From positions 1-9,771 of the forward strand of contig CALHMM010000054.1 in the NCBI GenBank assembly GCA_938034715.1: a stretch of 9,771 bases of DNA. Direction: 5' to 3'. A model generated the notes under the pieces. The model searched no databases and was not told where the DNA came from. It was given only the letters and a program-made list of their open reading frames with translations. The position numbers and the translations under genes were made by a program. The stretch's first letter is position 1. The number at the start of each line of letters is the position of its first letter. Positions 1 to 6,037 of the stretch are shown piece by piece. This DNA is from Minisyncoccota bacterium. Lineage in GTDB: Bacteria; Patescibacteriota; Minisyncoccia; Moranbacterales; GCA-2747515.

Positions 1-587
1 TACCTACCACTAACTTTATCCCCATCTGATCCAACAAATCCTACTACATGAGCGCCAAGAGAGTCTCCAGGATAATATCTCCTTTGCTCAGGCGCAAAGT
101 GGAGTCCTGGAATTTCTTTTTCTTGTAGCTCTTGCATACGCTCTTTAGTAATTTTACGCGCAACAACCTCGTACAGATCACCTTCTTTCGATAACTTTGT
201 AAGAACATCTGCTGCGTCAACATCAAGCTCACTTGCGATTTGCTGGGATACATCATTTTTCGATGCATCCTCAACATCTGGTTCAGAAACAAAAGCAAGA
301 AAATATTCCCGATTTACCGCAACTGGGTAAAGGTGATCACCGTCGTGAAATGAAATGCTACCACGTCTAGCTGCTATCGCTCTTTCACTAGTATGTTGCC
401 TTAGCGCCTTGTCTGCATATCTTTCATAGTAAACACTTTGCATGAAAAAAAGGCGAATCAAAATAGCACATGTAAGTAAAACGAAAAAGCCAAAAACGAC
501 AACCAATCGCTTTTGAGGATCTATCATGTTTGACGCTAATGCACCATCGCTTTGCATCCGTACTTTTTTATACATTCTTACACCCAT
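1..587 (-). CDS. ftsI: Class B penicillin-binding protein (FtsI/PBP2-like), N-terminal part
   Basis: This is the N-terminal 195 codons of a peptidoglycan DD-transpeptidase; the gene continues past the left edge, so the Ser-x-x-Lys active site is not visible. A short basic cytoplasmic stretch is followed by one membrane anchor at about residues 28-46 (VVVFGFFVLLTCAILIRLFF region). Next comes the start of the PBP dimerisation domain, with the typical AARRGSI motif near residue 73 and RRYYPGDSLGAHVVGFVG near residues 169-186, which is characteristic of FtsI. The start at 587 is the most upstream ATG, because an in-frame TGA lies two codons before it; in-frame ATGs at 575 and 557 are alternatives. 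There is only a weak GAG-type ribosome site. It follows mraZ, rsmH and ftsL in the classical dcw order, which supports FtsI (septal) over an elongation PBP2. A 161-bp gap separates it from ftsL. Confidence 0.9.
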   Translation of the reverse strand, partial: MGVRMYKKVRMQSDGALASNMIDPQKRLVVVFGFFVLLTCAILIRLFFMQSVYYERYADKALRQHTSERAIAARRGSISFHDGDHLYPVAVNREYFLAFVSEPDVEDASKNDVSQQIASELDVDAADVLTKLSKEGDLYEVVARKITKERMQELQEKEIPGLHFAPEQRRYYPGDSLGAHVVGFVGSDGDKVSGR

Positions 588-748
588 TTCTCAAAATTTA
601 GAAAAATTAAGTGATAAATACGCGTCAATATTCTACGTTAATCGAAATCTTTTATATATTTCCTGTAAGATATAAATCTCTCACAACATCATATATCAAT
701 TTCAATGCTCTCCACAAAATACGCTATCCATATCCACGTAGCAATGAT
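588..748 (-). other. AT-rich ftsL-ftsI gap, possible weak internal promoter
   Basis: This 161-bp spacer holds no credible ORF on either strand. On the minus strand there are promoter-like hexamers, for example TTGATA followed after 18 bp by TTATAT, and TTGACG about 30 nt upstream of the ftsI start. In DNA this AT-rich such matches are expected by chance, so an internal ftsI promoter is only a possibility. In many dcw clusters ftsL and ftsI touch or overlap, so a gap of this size is mildly unusual. Confidence 0.3.
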
Positions 749-1138
749 CTAGTAGTCAATTGCAACCACATCACTTTCTGACAAAACGATATAGTCTGCA
801 ATCTCTATTGGCTTCATATCATTTTTCTCAATAACTTCACTGGACTGAACGCGAGCTCGAAGCGCAGCTTCTTTGATTTGCAGTTCCTCTCTATCGCTCT
901 CTGCTTGAGCAATAATTTTATCCATTTCAAAAATACGAGAACCCCTCACTGCGCTTTCATTGACAACACTAAGGTACAACCCCGCCACACTAAGTACACA
1001 CACACCAAACAAAACTCCAACAAATCCAAAGCCATGAGCTTTTGTTGAGTGATGATATGTTCTATTTTTTTGTTTTTTTTGAATTCGCAAGGCAACATGA
1101 TCAACACGAGCTCGCGAATATATTTTTGTATTTGGCAT
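749..1138 (-). CDS. ftsL: FtsL-like cell division protein
   Basis: This 129-aa bitopic membrane protein has a basic cytoplasmic N-terminus (residues 1-35, rich in Lys/Arg/His), one membrane segment at about 36-58 (FGFVGVLFGVCVLSVAGLYL) and a short predicted coiled coil at about 66-98 (MDKIIAQAESDREELQIKEAAL with heptad-like hydrophobics). The C-terminal tail is about 30 residues. This is the architecture of FtsL/DivIC septum proteins, which pair with FtsB/DivIC and activate the FtsW-FtsI synthase. Sequence similarity in this family is very low, so the name rests on topology, length and position between rsmH and ftsI. The start is ATG 1138; another ATG at 1143 in a different frame lies nearer to a G-rich SD-like stretch (see findings). 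The stop is TAG. Confidence 0.8.
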   Translation of the reverse strand: MPNTKIYSRARVDHVALRIQKKQKNRTYHHSTKAHGFGFVGVLFGVCVLSVAGLYLSVVNESAVRGSRIFEMDKIIAQAESDREELQIKEAALRARVQSSEVIEKNDMKPIEIADYIVLSESDVVAIDY

Positions 1139-1171
1139 GCCATTACTAGCGCGCCCCCCTGAGAATATTGG

Positions 1172-1193
1172 GTGCAGAGACTTACCTATGCAC
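1172..1193 (-). other. Small hairpin in the rsmH-ftsL spacer
   Basis: The transcript can pair GUGCAUAG with CUCUGCAC around a 6-nt GUAAGU loop: five pairs, one U-C mismatch, then two pairs. No U-tract follows, so it is not an intrinsic terminator; it could be an mRNA processing or stability element, or chance. It sits about 11 nt upstream of the AGGGGGG stretch that precedes ftsL. Confidence 0.3.
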
Positions 1194-1226
1194 GAAATAA
1201 TCCAACACGATCTTTAACGTTTATCT

Positions 1227-2177
1227 CTAGAACTTTTGTATTGCTCGTAACTTAGCACTCCGTGAACGAGGATTATTTTTTACCTCGTCTTCAGTTGGTT
1301 GCAGTGGCTTCTTTATGAGAATCTTCACCTGGGGAACGGTATCGCATACACACAGCGGTATTTCAGCTGGGCATACACACCCTTTCGTATTGTGACGAAA
1401 GACATTTTTAACGATACGATCTTCGCCTGAATGAAATGAAACGACACTCATACGACCACCAGACAATAAAATTTCTATGCCCACTGCAAGAAAATTTTCG
1501 AGATTAACATACTCTTCATTAACTGCGATACGCAGTGCCTGAAAAGTCTTTGTTGCTGCATGAATTGAAGAGTTGCATTTTTTACGTCGATAGAATCCAC
1601 CAATTGCCTCATCTATAACGGCCGCGAGTTCACTCGTCTTCTCAAGCGGTCGAGCAGCAATAATTGCTTGTGCCGCTTTTTTTGCATGCTCTTCCTCTCC
1701 GTAGCGGTAGATCACCTTTGTCAGTTCCTTCTCCGACACAGTATTGACCAACGATAATGCACTTTGTTGTACGCTTAAATCACTAGCGTCCAAACGCATA
1801 TCGATCACGCCATCCTCTTGGAAGCTAAATCCTCGCACGGATGACTCCAACTGATCAGAGGAAAGTCCTAGGTCAGCAACGATGGCATCAACATGTGTGA
1901 TGCCGTTCTCTCTCAAAACCTCTCTTACATGGACATAATTTGAATGAACAATTGTGATATCTGATGCAATATGAGGATAGTCACGTTTAAACCGTGCAAT
2001 AGCCTCTCCGTCAGCATCAATTGAGATCACACGTCCGCCTGGCATAACTGCTCCATGCAAAGCGCGCGTGTAACCACCACCTCCCAAAGTTGCATCCACA
2101 ACCGTCATGCCTTTTTTGAGCTCAAGTATTTCAAGCGCCTCACGCATCATTACCGGTATGTGAATTGTCTGTGTCAT
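1227..2177 (-). CDS. rsmH: 16S rRNA (cytosine(1402)-N(4))-methyltransferase RsmH (MraW)
   Basis: RsmH uses S-adenosylmethionine to N4-methylate C1402 of 16S rRNA in the decoding centre of the small subunit. At 316 aa it is full length for the family. Visible motifs are the HIPVMMREAL start (residues 6-15), the SAM-binding DATLGGGGYT (28-37), IDAD (53-56), DLGLSSDQL (102-110), RGFSF and DMRLD (115-130), YGEE (159-162), IHAATKTFQALRI (205-217), VSFHSGEDRIVK (246-257), the paired-Cys segment CVCPAEIPLCVC (267-278) and the basic C-terminus NPRSRSAKLRAI (302-313). Two usually conserved positions differ: Ala for Pro in IHPAT and Gly for Leu in FHSLEDR. The ATG at 2177 is well supported, since an in-frame TAA lies 18 nt upstream. 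It is second in the dcw cluster after mraZ. Its SD is strong but 37 nt away (separate entry). The stop is TAG. Confidence 0.97.
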   Translation of the reverse strand: MTQTIHIPVMMREALEILELKKGMTVVDATLGGGGYTRALHGAVMPGGRVISIDADGEAIARFKRDYPHIASDITIVHSNYVHVREVLRENGITHVDAIVADLGLSSDQLESSVRGFSFQEDGVIDMRLDASDLSVQQSALSLVNTVSEKELTKVIYRYGEEEHAKKAAQAIIAARPLEKTSELAAVIDEAIGGFYRRKKCNSSIHAATKTFQALRIAVNEEYVNLENFLAVGIEILLSGGRMSVVSFHSGEDRIVKNVFRHNTKGCVCPAEIPLCVCDTVPQVKILIKKPLQPTEDEVKNNPRSRSAKLRAIQKF

Positions 2178-2224
2178 AAGAGAAAAAATAAATTATTGTA
2201 GTCTTTTTATTTTTACCTCCTCCT
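2178..2224 (-). promoter_or_regulatory. Distant strong Shine-Dalgarno of rsmH with A/U hairpin between SD and AUG
   Basis: The mRNA has the extended SD AGGAGGAGGU at 2224-2215, but 37 nt separate it from the rsmH AUG, and no closer start codon fits. Directly after the SD, AAAAAUAAA (2214-2206) is perfectly complementary to UUUAUUUUU (2192-2184), with a 13-nt loop. If this 9-bp all-A/U stem forms, only UCUCUU (6 nt) remains between SD and AUG, a normal functional distance. Hairpin-bridged SD sites are known, phage T4 gene 38 being the classic example. The stem is weak, so formation could depend on temperature or on ribosome binding; this is inference. Confidence 0.5.
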
Positions 2225-2320
2225 GTCCTTTCTACAAAAAATTGAACCTTATACTTTAATACAATCAATACACATATTTACACATGTAATCGAGAAATAT
2301 ATACAGTACAAAAGTGGAAT

Positions 2321-2755
2321 CTAGTAAACACCAAGCTTACCTAACTCCTCTGCAATTTTATCTGTATTCTTCTCAGCATCCTTTTTGTAAGATTGCCATT
2401 TATCTGTATCCCAAATCTCCAAACGATCGAAGAGTCCTGCAACGATCACTTCACGATCAAGTCCTGCATATTCTTTTAAATAATCAGGAACCAAAACGCG
2501 TCCTTGAGCGTCCATAGTGGTATCAGTAGCACCAGCTAGCATGAGTCGCACAAACGAACGAGTATGCGCTTCACCGATAGGCATCGTACCAAGCTTTTGC
2601 GCAAGCTCTTTCCAAGCCTTCATCGGATAGACAAAGAGACATTTATCCAATCCGCGAGTCACCACAACAGTCTTTCCCAACTCTTTACGAAACTTCGAAG
2701 GAAGTGCAAGACGTTTCTTGGGATCAACGCTATGACTGTACTCACCGATAAACAT
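2321..2755 (-). CDS. mraZ: Transcriptional regulator MraZ
   Basis: MraZ is a DNA-binding protein with two SpoVT/AbrB-like half-domains that binds repeated boxes in its own promoter and controls the dcw operon. With the start at ATG 2755 the protein is 144 aa and begins MFIGEYSHSVDPKKRLALP, matching the family N-terminus exactly. A longer form from ATG 2770 adds MYIEA and cannot be excluded; neither start has an SD. The two half-domains carry the signature DxxxR motifs: DPKKR (11-15; the usual Gly is Lys) and DAQGR (82-86), the latter followed by VLVPDYL. The C-terminus (about 115-144) is a charged helix (KWQSYKKDAEKNTDKIAEEL), slightly longer than in some homologues. It is the first gene of the dcw cluster, and its own operator is visible upstream. 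The stop is TAG. Confidence 0.96.
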   Translation of the reverse strand: MFIGEYSHSVDPKKRLALPSKFRKELGKTVVVTRGLDKCLFVYPMKAWKELAQKLGTMPIGEAHTRSFVRLMLAGATDTTMDAQGRVLVPDYLKEYAGLDREVIVAGLFDRLEIWDTDKWQSYKKDAEKNTDKIAEELGKLGVY

Positions 2756-2842
2756 AGCTTCGATGTACATGGATTAATATCATCACAACCAAAAGTCGAT
2801 TAAAAGCTTCGAACAATCAAGAATTCCCCTATCCTTGAAAAT

Positions 2843-2892
2843 CCCCACTTTTCACCACTTAAAGGTTCTACATGACATTCTACCCCACTTTA
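2843..2892 (-). promoter_or_regulatory. MraZ operator: three phased AAGTGGNG boxes
   Basis: On the minus strand, TAAAGTGGGG (2892-2883), TTAAGTGGTG (2862-2853) and AAAAGTGGGG (2852-2843) share the core AAGTGGNG. The last two are adjacent with an exact 10-bp period, and the first is exactly 30 bp upstream of the second, so all three face the same side of the helix. MraZ proteins are known to bind short GTGGG/TGGG-type direct repeats with 10-bp periodicity upstream of mraZ. Box 1 lies in the -35/-10 spacer and boxes 2-3 just after the expected transcription start, a layout that fits autorepression. Confidence 0.8.
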
Positions 2893-2905
2893 TAAATATT
2901 CTCAA
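2877..2905 (-). promoter_or_regulatory. mraZ (dcw operon) promoter
   Basis: The minus strand has TTGAGA at 2905-2900 (-35, 5 of 6 consensus) and TAGAAT at 2882-2877 (-10, 5 of 6) separated by exactly 17 bp. Transcription should start near 2870, giving a leader of roughly 115 nt before ATG 2755. The overlap with the MraZ boxes supports both assignments. Confidence 0.7.
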
Positions 2906-2925
2906 TAAATACAGCGCGAATAACT

Positions 2926-2934
2926 TGTGGATAA
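2926..2934 (+). promoter_or_regulatory. Perfect DnaA-box match upstream of mraZ
   Basis: TGTGGATAA, the reverse complement of TTATCCACA, is an exact match to the high-affinity DnaA box TTATNCACA. It lies about 21 bp upstream of the mraZ -35 element in the divergent mraZ/def region. A single 9-mer match in a window this size can occur by chance, so a regulatory role is speculative. Confidence 0.3.
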
Positions 2935-2996
2935 GTACAAAAATGCCCATAATCAAAGATTTTTGGGGAAAATTTACAAAAATTAAACCTGTCAAG

Positions 2997-3025
2997 TAGA
3001 CGAAATACCTGAAATCTAGGATAAT
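2997..3025 (+). promoter_or_regulatory. Candidate promoter for the def-fmt operon
   Basis: TAGACG (2997-3002, 4 of 6 to TTGACA) and GATAAT (3020-3025, 5 of 6 to TATAAT) are spaced by 17 bp and point to def. Transcription would start near 3032 with a leader of about 47 nt. The region is AT-rich and alternatives such as TATCAT at 3031-3036 exist, so the exact site is uncertain. Some promoter is required here because the flanking genes are divergent. Confidence 0.4.
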
Positions 3026-3078
3026 AGATATATCATAAGGCCTAATCAATTTCACAGACTAATCCAAAAAACTGTTTT

Positions 3079-3570
3079 ATGACAGATATTAAACCTATTC
3101 CTCTAACCCTCGTGCCAGATCCCGTCTTATCATCACCAGCCCAAGATGTGACAGACATTACGTCACCAGAGATCCAAACATTGATCCAGCGAATGTTTGT
3201 CACTATGCATGTAGAGCGAGGAGTTGGACTCGCCGCACCGCAAATCGGTAAAGCACTGAGACTGGCAGTAATCGAAGCAGAGAACAAAAAATTTACCATT
3301 ATAAATCCTGAAGTCATATCAGCTTCCCCAGAGCGCATTCTTTTTACAGAAGGTTGCCTTTCGATACCGGGTACAGAATTTTCCTTAGTTAGGCATGAAA
3401 AAATCACAGTCAAATACTTGGACGCACAAGCCAATCAGTGTAAAATAAAGGTCAAAGGATTTCTTGCGGTTGTCTTTCAACACGAAATCGATCATTTAAA
3501 CGGTATAGTGATCGCAAATAGACATAAATTTCAGGAAGCGATGCGGAATGATTTTGGCATTTCGCCGTAA
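3079..3570 (+). CDS. def: Peptide deformylase
   Basis: This metalloenzyme removes the N-formyl group from nascent proteins. At 163 aa it is normal length and has all three signature motifs in order: GVGLAAPQIG (48-57), EGCLSIPG (91-98, with metal ligand Cys93) and QHEIDHLNG (134-142, with metal ligands His135 and His139 and catalytic Glu136). The start at ATG 3079 places the family-typical IPLTLVPDPVL at residues 7-17; no SD is visible. It is the first gene of a rightward operon with fmt 41 bp downstream, so the enzymes that add and remove the formyl group are co-expressed. Divergent from mraZ. The stop is TAA. Confidence 0.97.
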   Translation: MTDIKPIPLTLVPDPVLSSPAQDVTDITSPEIQTLIQRMFVTMHVERGVGLAAPQIGKALRLAVIEAENKKFTIINPEVISASPERILFTEGCLSIPGTEFSLVRHEKITVKYLDAQANQCKIKVKGFLAVVFQHEIDHLNGIVIANRHKFQEAMRNDFGISP

Positions 3571-3611
3571 CATTAACCACCAAGCAGTCATATAAATATT
3601 TCTTCAAAAAA

Positions 3612-4628
3612 ATGGACAAATTTGATCTAAGAGAAAATGATCTACCCAAAAAGGATGATGGCTTAACGCGAGTGCTGTTTATGGGCACAGGAATCTTCGC
3701 ATCACCTTCATTAGAAACGCTAATCACAGACAAAAACATCAAGGTTATTGGCGTCGTAACAAAGCCAGATGCAAAAATCGGAAGAGGGAAAAAAAGTGAC
3801 AGAGCATTACACGAAAACCCAATAAAGGAAGCGTCTATAAAACAAGGTGTTCGGTTATTCCAACCTGTATCACTTGATGAAAAATTCGTAGACCAGATTA
3901 AGGAAATGGAGCCTACGATAATCGTCGTGGTCTCGTATGGGAAAATACTGCCCAAAACCCTCTTGCAAAGCGCAGAATTTGGCGCAATCAACGTCCATGC
4001 ATCTCTTTTGCCAAAATTTAGAGGAGCCTCGCCGATTCAAAACGCACTTCTATTGGGAGAAAAAGAAACAGGAATATCCATTATGCAAATGGATCAGGGA
4101 CTCGACACTGGACCAGTATTTACACAAGCCATAACAACAATCACTCCGGAAGTTACAACGCCTGAACTGACAAACATTTTAGCGAAACAAGGCGCTCAAA
4201 CCCTCGAAAAGGTACTCCCTGACATCCTCACAAGTAAAATAAAGGCAATTGATCAAGATCAAACCAAAGCAACACTTTGCCAAATCATAGATCGTGAAGA
4301 TGGAAGAATCTCGTGGCTAACGTCTAGTCAAGATTTACTCAACAAATACAGAGCTCTTTACCCATGGCCAGGCTTATTTACATATTGGCAAAGAGATGGC
4401 GCACAACCGTTACGGATAAAAATAAATAAAATCAGCGCCTACAGTGGCTCAACTGACCTATCAGCACTACAGCCAGGAAGTGTATTTCTTGAAGAAAAAG
4501 TCGTTTGTGTCCGCACTGCTGACAGCGCAATAGTAATCGTAAATATGCAAAGACAGGGGAAATCCGCGCAAGACGCAAGCACATTCATAAATGGCAATGC
4601 AGAATTTGCAAAAGCAAAACTCATATAG
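3612..4628 (+). CDS. fmt: Methionyl-tRNA formyltransferase
   Basis: Fmt transfers a formyl group from 10-formyltetrahydrofolate to Met-tRNA(fMet). The 338-aa protein has the N-terminal formyltransferase fold (about 19-205), with RVLFMGTGIFA (20-30), GRGKKSD in the lid region (57-63), and the catalytic segment INVHASLLPKFRGASPIQ (126-143) holding Asn127 and His129, followed by Asp165 in QGLDTGP. The N, H, D spacing matches the E. coli triad (106/108/144) with a constant offset of 21. The C-terminal tRNA-binding domain is about 230-335 (RALYPWPGLFTYW near 247-259). It is somewhat longer than the usual ~315 aa: the start at ATG 3612 gives about 14 extra charged residues before the first strand. 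No SD is seen. The stop is TAG, 9 bp before the next gene. Confidence 0.96.
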   Translation: MDKFDLRENDLPKKDDGLTRVLFMGTGIFASPSLETLITDKNIKVIGVVTKPDAKIGRGKKSDRALHENPIKEASIKQGVRLFQPVSLDEKFVDQIKEMEPTIIVVVSYGKILPKTLLQSAEFGAINVHASLLPKFRGASPIQNALLLGEKETGISIMQMDQGLDTGPVFTQAITTITPEVTTPELTNILAKQGAQTLEKVLPDILTSKIKAIDQDQTKATLCQIIDREDGRISWLTSSQDLLNKYRALYPWPGLFTYWQRDGAQPLRIKINKISAYSGSTDLSALQPGSVFLEEKVVCVRTADSAIVIVNMQRQGKSAQDASTFINGNAEFAKAKLI

Positions 4629-4637
4629 TAAAAAATA

Positions 4638-5477
4638 ATGGAAGAAAAATTCTCACCTCAGAAAGTATTCGCGTTTTTTATCTTGATTTTCTTTGCGATC
4701 ATTGCAATCACAATTGGTAAATACGTAGCTAGCAATAAAGCACAAGAGATAGCGATAAAGAAAGCTATAGAAGAAGTTGAATCCCCACAAAAAGAGGAGT
4801 TCGAAAACATCGGCTTACCAATTATCAGTGTCGAGCAAGCCAAACAACAACTACGTTCATTATATGTAGATATCAGAACACAAGAGGACTACGATCTCAG
4901 TCACGTCAGAGGAAGTGTTCATATAAGAAATTTTTTACCTGAAAAATACCCTAAAATCGAGAACATTATCCTTATCCACGAGGGTAAAGGCGATGAACAA
5001 ACCAAAGACAGCTTATTGAAACTTGTTGAGAGTATACCAAAAAAATTCGATACAAAAGTCCTCGACGGAGGATACCCTTCTTGGTTAAGAAGTGACGGAC
5101 CGATCATCAATAAGCCAAACCCTGACAATCTTTCAGATGTAGCCAAAATGAACCCACATGAACCCAGGGATATAGCCCCCCTGCTAGAAGTCGAGGGTTG
5201 GGAAAATGAAATCTCGATAATCGATACGCGAAACCAACTTGCATTCAACAAAGAGCACATAGCAGGTGCACAAAATATTCAATTTGGGTCATTGGAAGAA
5301 AAAAGACAAGAAATTTCGCCTCGCAAGCAAATTTATGTCTATGGAGCAAACGATCGCGAAAGCTTCGAAGGCGCAATACGTCTCTTTGATCTAGGATTTG
5401 TCGAAGTAAAATCCATCAGAGGCGGATTCAATGCATGGAAGGAATTTGGCTACCCAACAACTCAAACACAGAAGTAA
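4638..5477 (+). CDS. Membrane-anchored tandem rhodanese-like protein without cysteine
   Basis: The 279-aa protein has an N-terminal membrane anchor (about 10-30, FAFFILIFFAIIAITIGKYV), a charged linker, and two rhodanese-homology domains. Domain 1 is about 62-155: ISVEQAKQQL, VDIRTQEDYDLSHVRGSVHI, VLDGGYPSWL. Domain 2 is about 178-272: SIIDTRNQLAFNKEHIAGAQNI, SIRGGFNAWKEFG. The structural signatures (D-x-R, HI-x-GA, GG-x-x-W) are present. The sulfur-carrying Cys is absent from both active-site loops (HEGKGDE at 114-120 and YGANDRE at 235-241), and the whole protein has no Cys. Sulfurtransferase activity is therefore unlikely; a binding or scaffold role outside the membrane is an inference. 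It starts 9 bp after fmt with no SD, so it is co-transcribed with def-fmt; a functional link to formylation is unknown. The stop is TAA. Confidence 0.85.
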   Translation: MEEKFSPQKVFAFFILIFFAIIAITIGKYVASNKAQEIAIKKAIEEVESPQKEEFENIGLPIISVEQAKQQLRSLYVDIRTQEDYDLSHVRGSVHIRNFLPEKYPKIENIILIHEGKGDEQTKDSLLKLVESIPKKFDTKVLDGGYPSWLRSDGPIINKPNPDNLSDVAKMNPHEPRDIAPLLEVEGWENEISIIDTRNQLAFNKEHIAGAQNIQFGSLEEKRQEISPRKQIYVYGANDRESFEGAIRLFDLGFVEVKSIRGGFNAWKEFGYPTTQTQK

Positions 5478-5625
5478 CAACGAGAACACAAAAAAGCTGT
5501 GGACTTGAGACGATATTCACATCAGAATGATCAAAAAAACTTTCGTCTTCCCATTTATTTTACAATAGCTAATACATAAACCCATTACACCCAACACAAA
5601 AATCTAACCAAAAAATACGGTATAC

Positions 5626-5658
5626 AAAAATCCTAAGGAAGTACTCCTTAGGATTTTT
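5626..5658. terminator. Bidirectional intrinsic terminator
   Basis: AAAAATCCTAAGGA (5626-5639) and its perfect complement TCCTTAGGATTTTT (5645-5658) form a 14-bp stem around a 5-nt loop. The stem ends in A-runs on one arm and T-runs on the other, so it works on both strands. It lies in the 240-bp convergent gap (5478-5717) between the rhodanese-like gene and groES and should end both transcripts. The rest of that gap shows no ORF or other clear signal. Confidence 0.9.
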
Positions 5659-5717
5659 AATCAATCAATACTATATATGATTTTCATGAGATTCATATCT
5701 GTGTTTCACCGAGATAA

Positions 5718-5981
5718 CTACTCAATGACAGCCAAAACATCTTCATTGTTTATGATGACATAATCAATACCTTCGATTTGAATCTCATCTCCACCAAATT
5801 TTTTATACAGGACATTCTGCCCCTTCTTTATCGTAATGCCCTTATCATTACCAATTGCGATCACTTCACCTGTCTGTGATTTTTGCTCACCTGCATCACT
5901 CCTGTAAATTCCGGAAGCAGTTTTTTCTTCAATTATAGCCGGTTTCAGCAAGATTTTTTCTCCTAAGGGTTGAATATTCAT
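5718..5981 (-). CDS. groES: Co-chaperonin GroES
   Basis: GroES is the lid of the GroEL folding chamber. The 87-aa protein starts with the family signature MNIQPLGEKILLKP and ends with EIQIEGIDYVIINNEDVLAVIE, which matches the conserved final strands (roughly IDNEEVLIMSESDILAIVE in E. coli). It is shorter than the usual 95-97 aa, mainly because the roof hairpin between GNDKG (45-49) and KKGQNVLYKKFGG is reduced. The mobile loop (about 17-33) reads EEKTASGIYRSDAGEQK: the hydrophobic tripeptide that normally docks on GroEL (IVL or III) is IYR here. No groEL gene is adjacent in the window. It has its own promoter and CIRCE element, the ATG at 5981 has no SD, and the leader is only about 20 nt. 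The stop is TAG. Confidence 0.93.
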   Translation of the reverse strand: MNIQPLGEKILLKPAIIEEKTASGIYRSDAGEQKSQTGEVIAIGNDKGITIKKGQNVLYKKFGGDEIQIEGIDYVIINNEDVLAVIE

Positions 5982-6009
5982 AGTGTGTATTTATATAAGT
6001 TACCTAAAA

Positions 6010-6037
6010 ATTATACTACGGATTAGCACTCTGTCAA
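6010..6037 (-). promoter_or_regulatory. groES promoter with consensus hexamers
   Basis: The minus strand has TTGACA (6037-6032) and TATAAT (6015-6010), both exact sigma70 consensus, with a 16-bp spacer. Transcription should start near 6003. The -35 hexamer lies in the loop of the CIRCE inverted repeat, so repressor binding would block polymerase. It is the best promoter match in the window, as expected for a strong gene held down by a repressor. Confidence 0.88.

Noticed and set aside
44..298. 84-codon minus-strand ORF inside ftsI
   Set aside because: It is out of frame with the PBP dimerisation-domain sequence that covers the same bases.
946..1143. 65-codon minus-strand ORF overlapping the start of ftsL
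   Set aside because: It lies inside ftsL in another frame and shows no family features; the FtsL frame has a clear membrane segment and coiled coil. Kept only as a start-competition observation.
2314..2803. Two plus-strand ORFs (2314-2517 and 2564-2803) opposite mraZ
   Set aside because: They are antisense shadows of a confidently identified mraZ, with no recognisable motif or ribosome site.
3042..3991. Minus-strand ORFs of 130 and 179 codons opposite def and fmt
   Set aside because: They are antisense to genes with full catalytic motifs, with compositions typical of reversed coding sequence.
5500..5550. Possible hairpin or small RNA after the rhodanese gene
   Set aside because: Only short imperfect complementarity was found; no promoter or T-tract. 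The clear terminator is further on, at 5626-5658.
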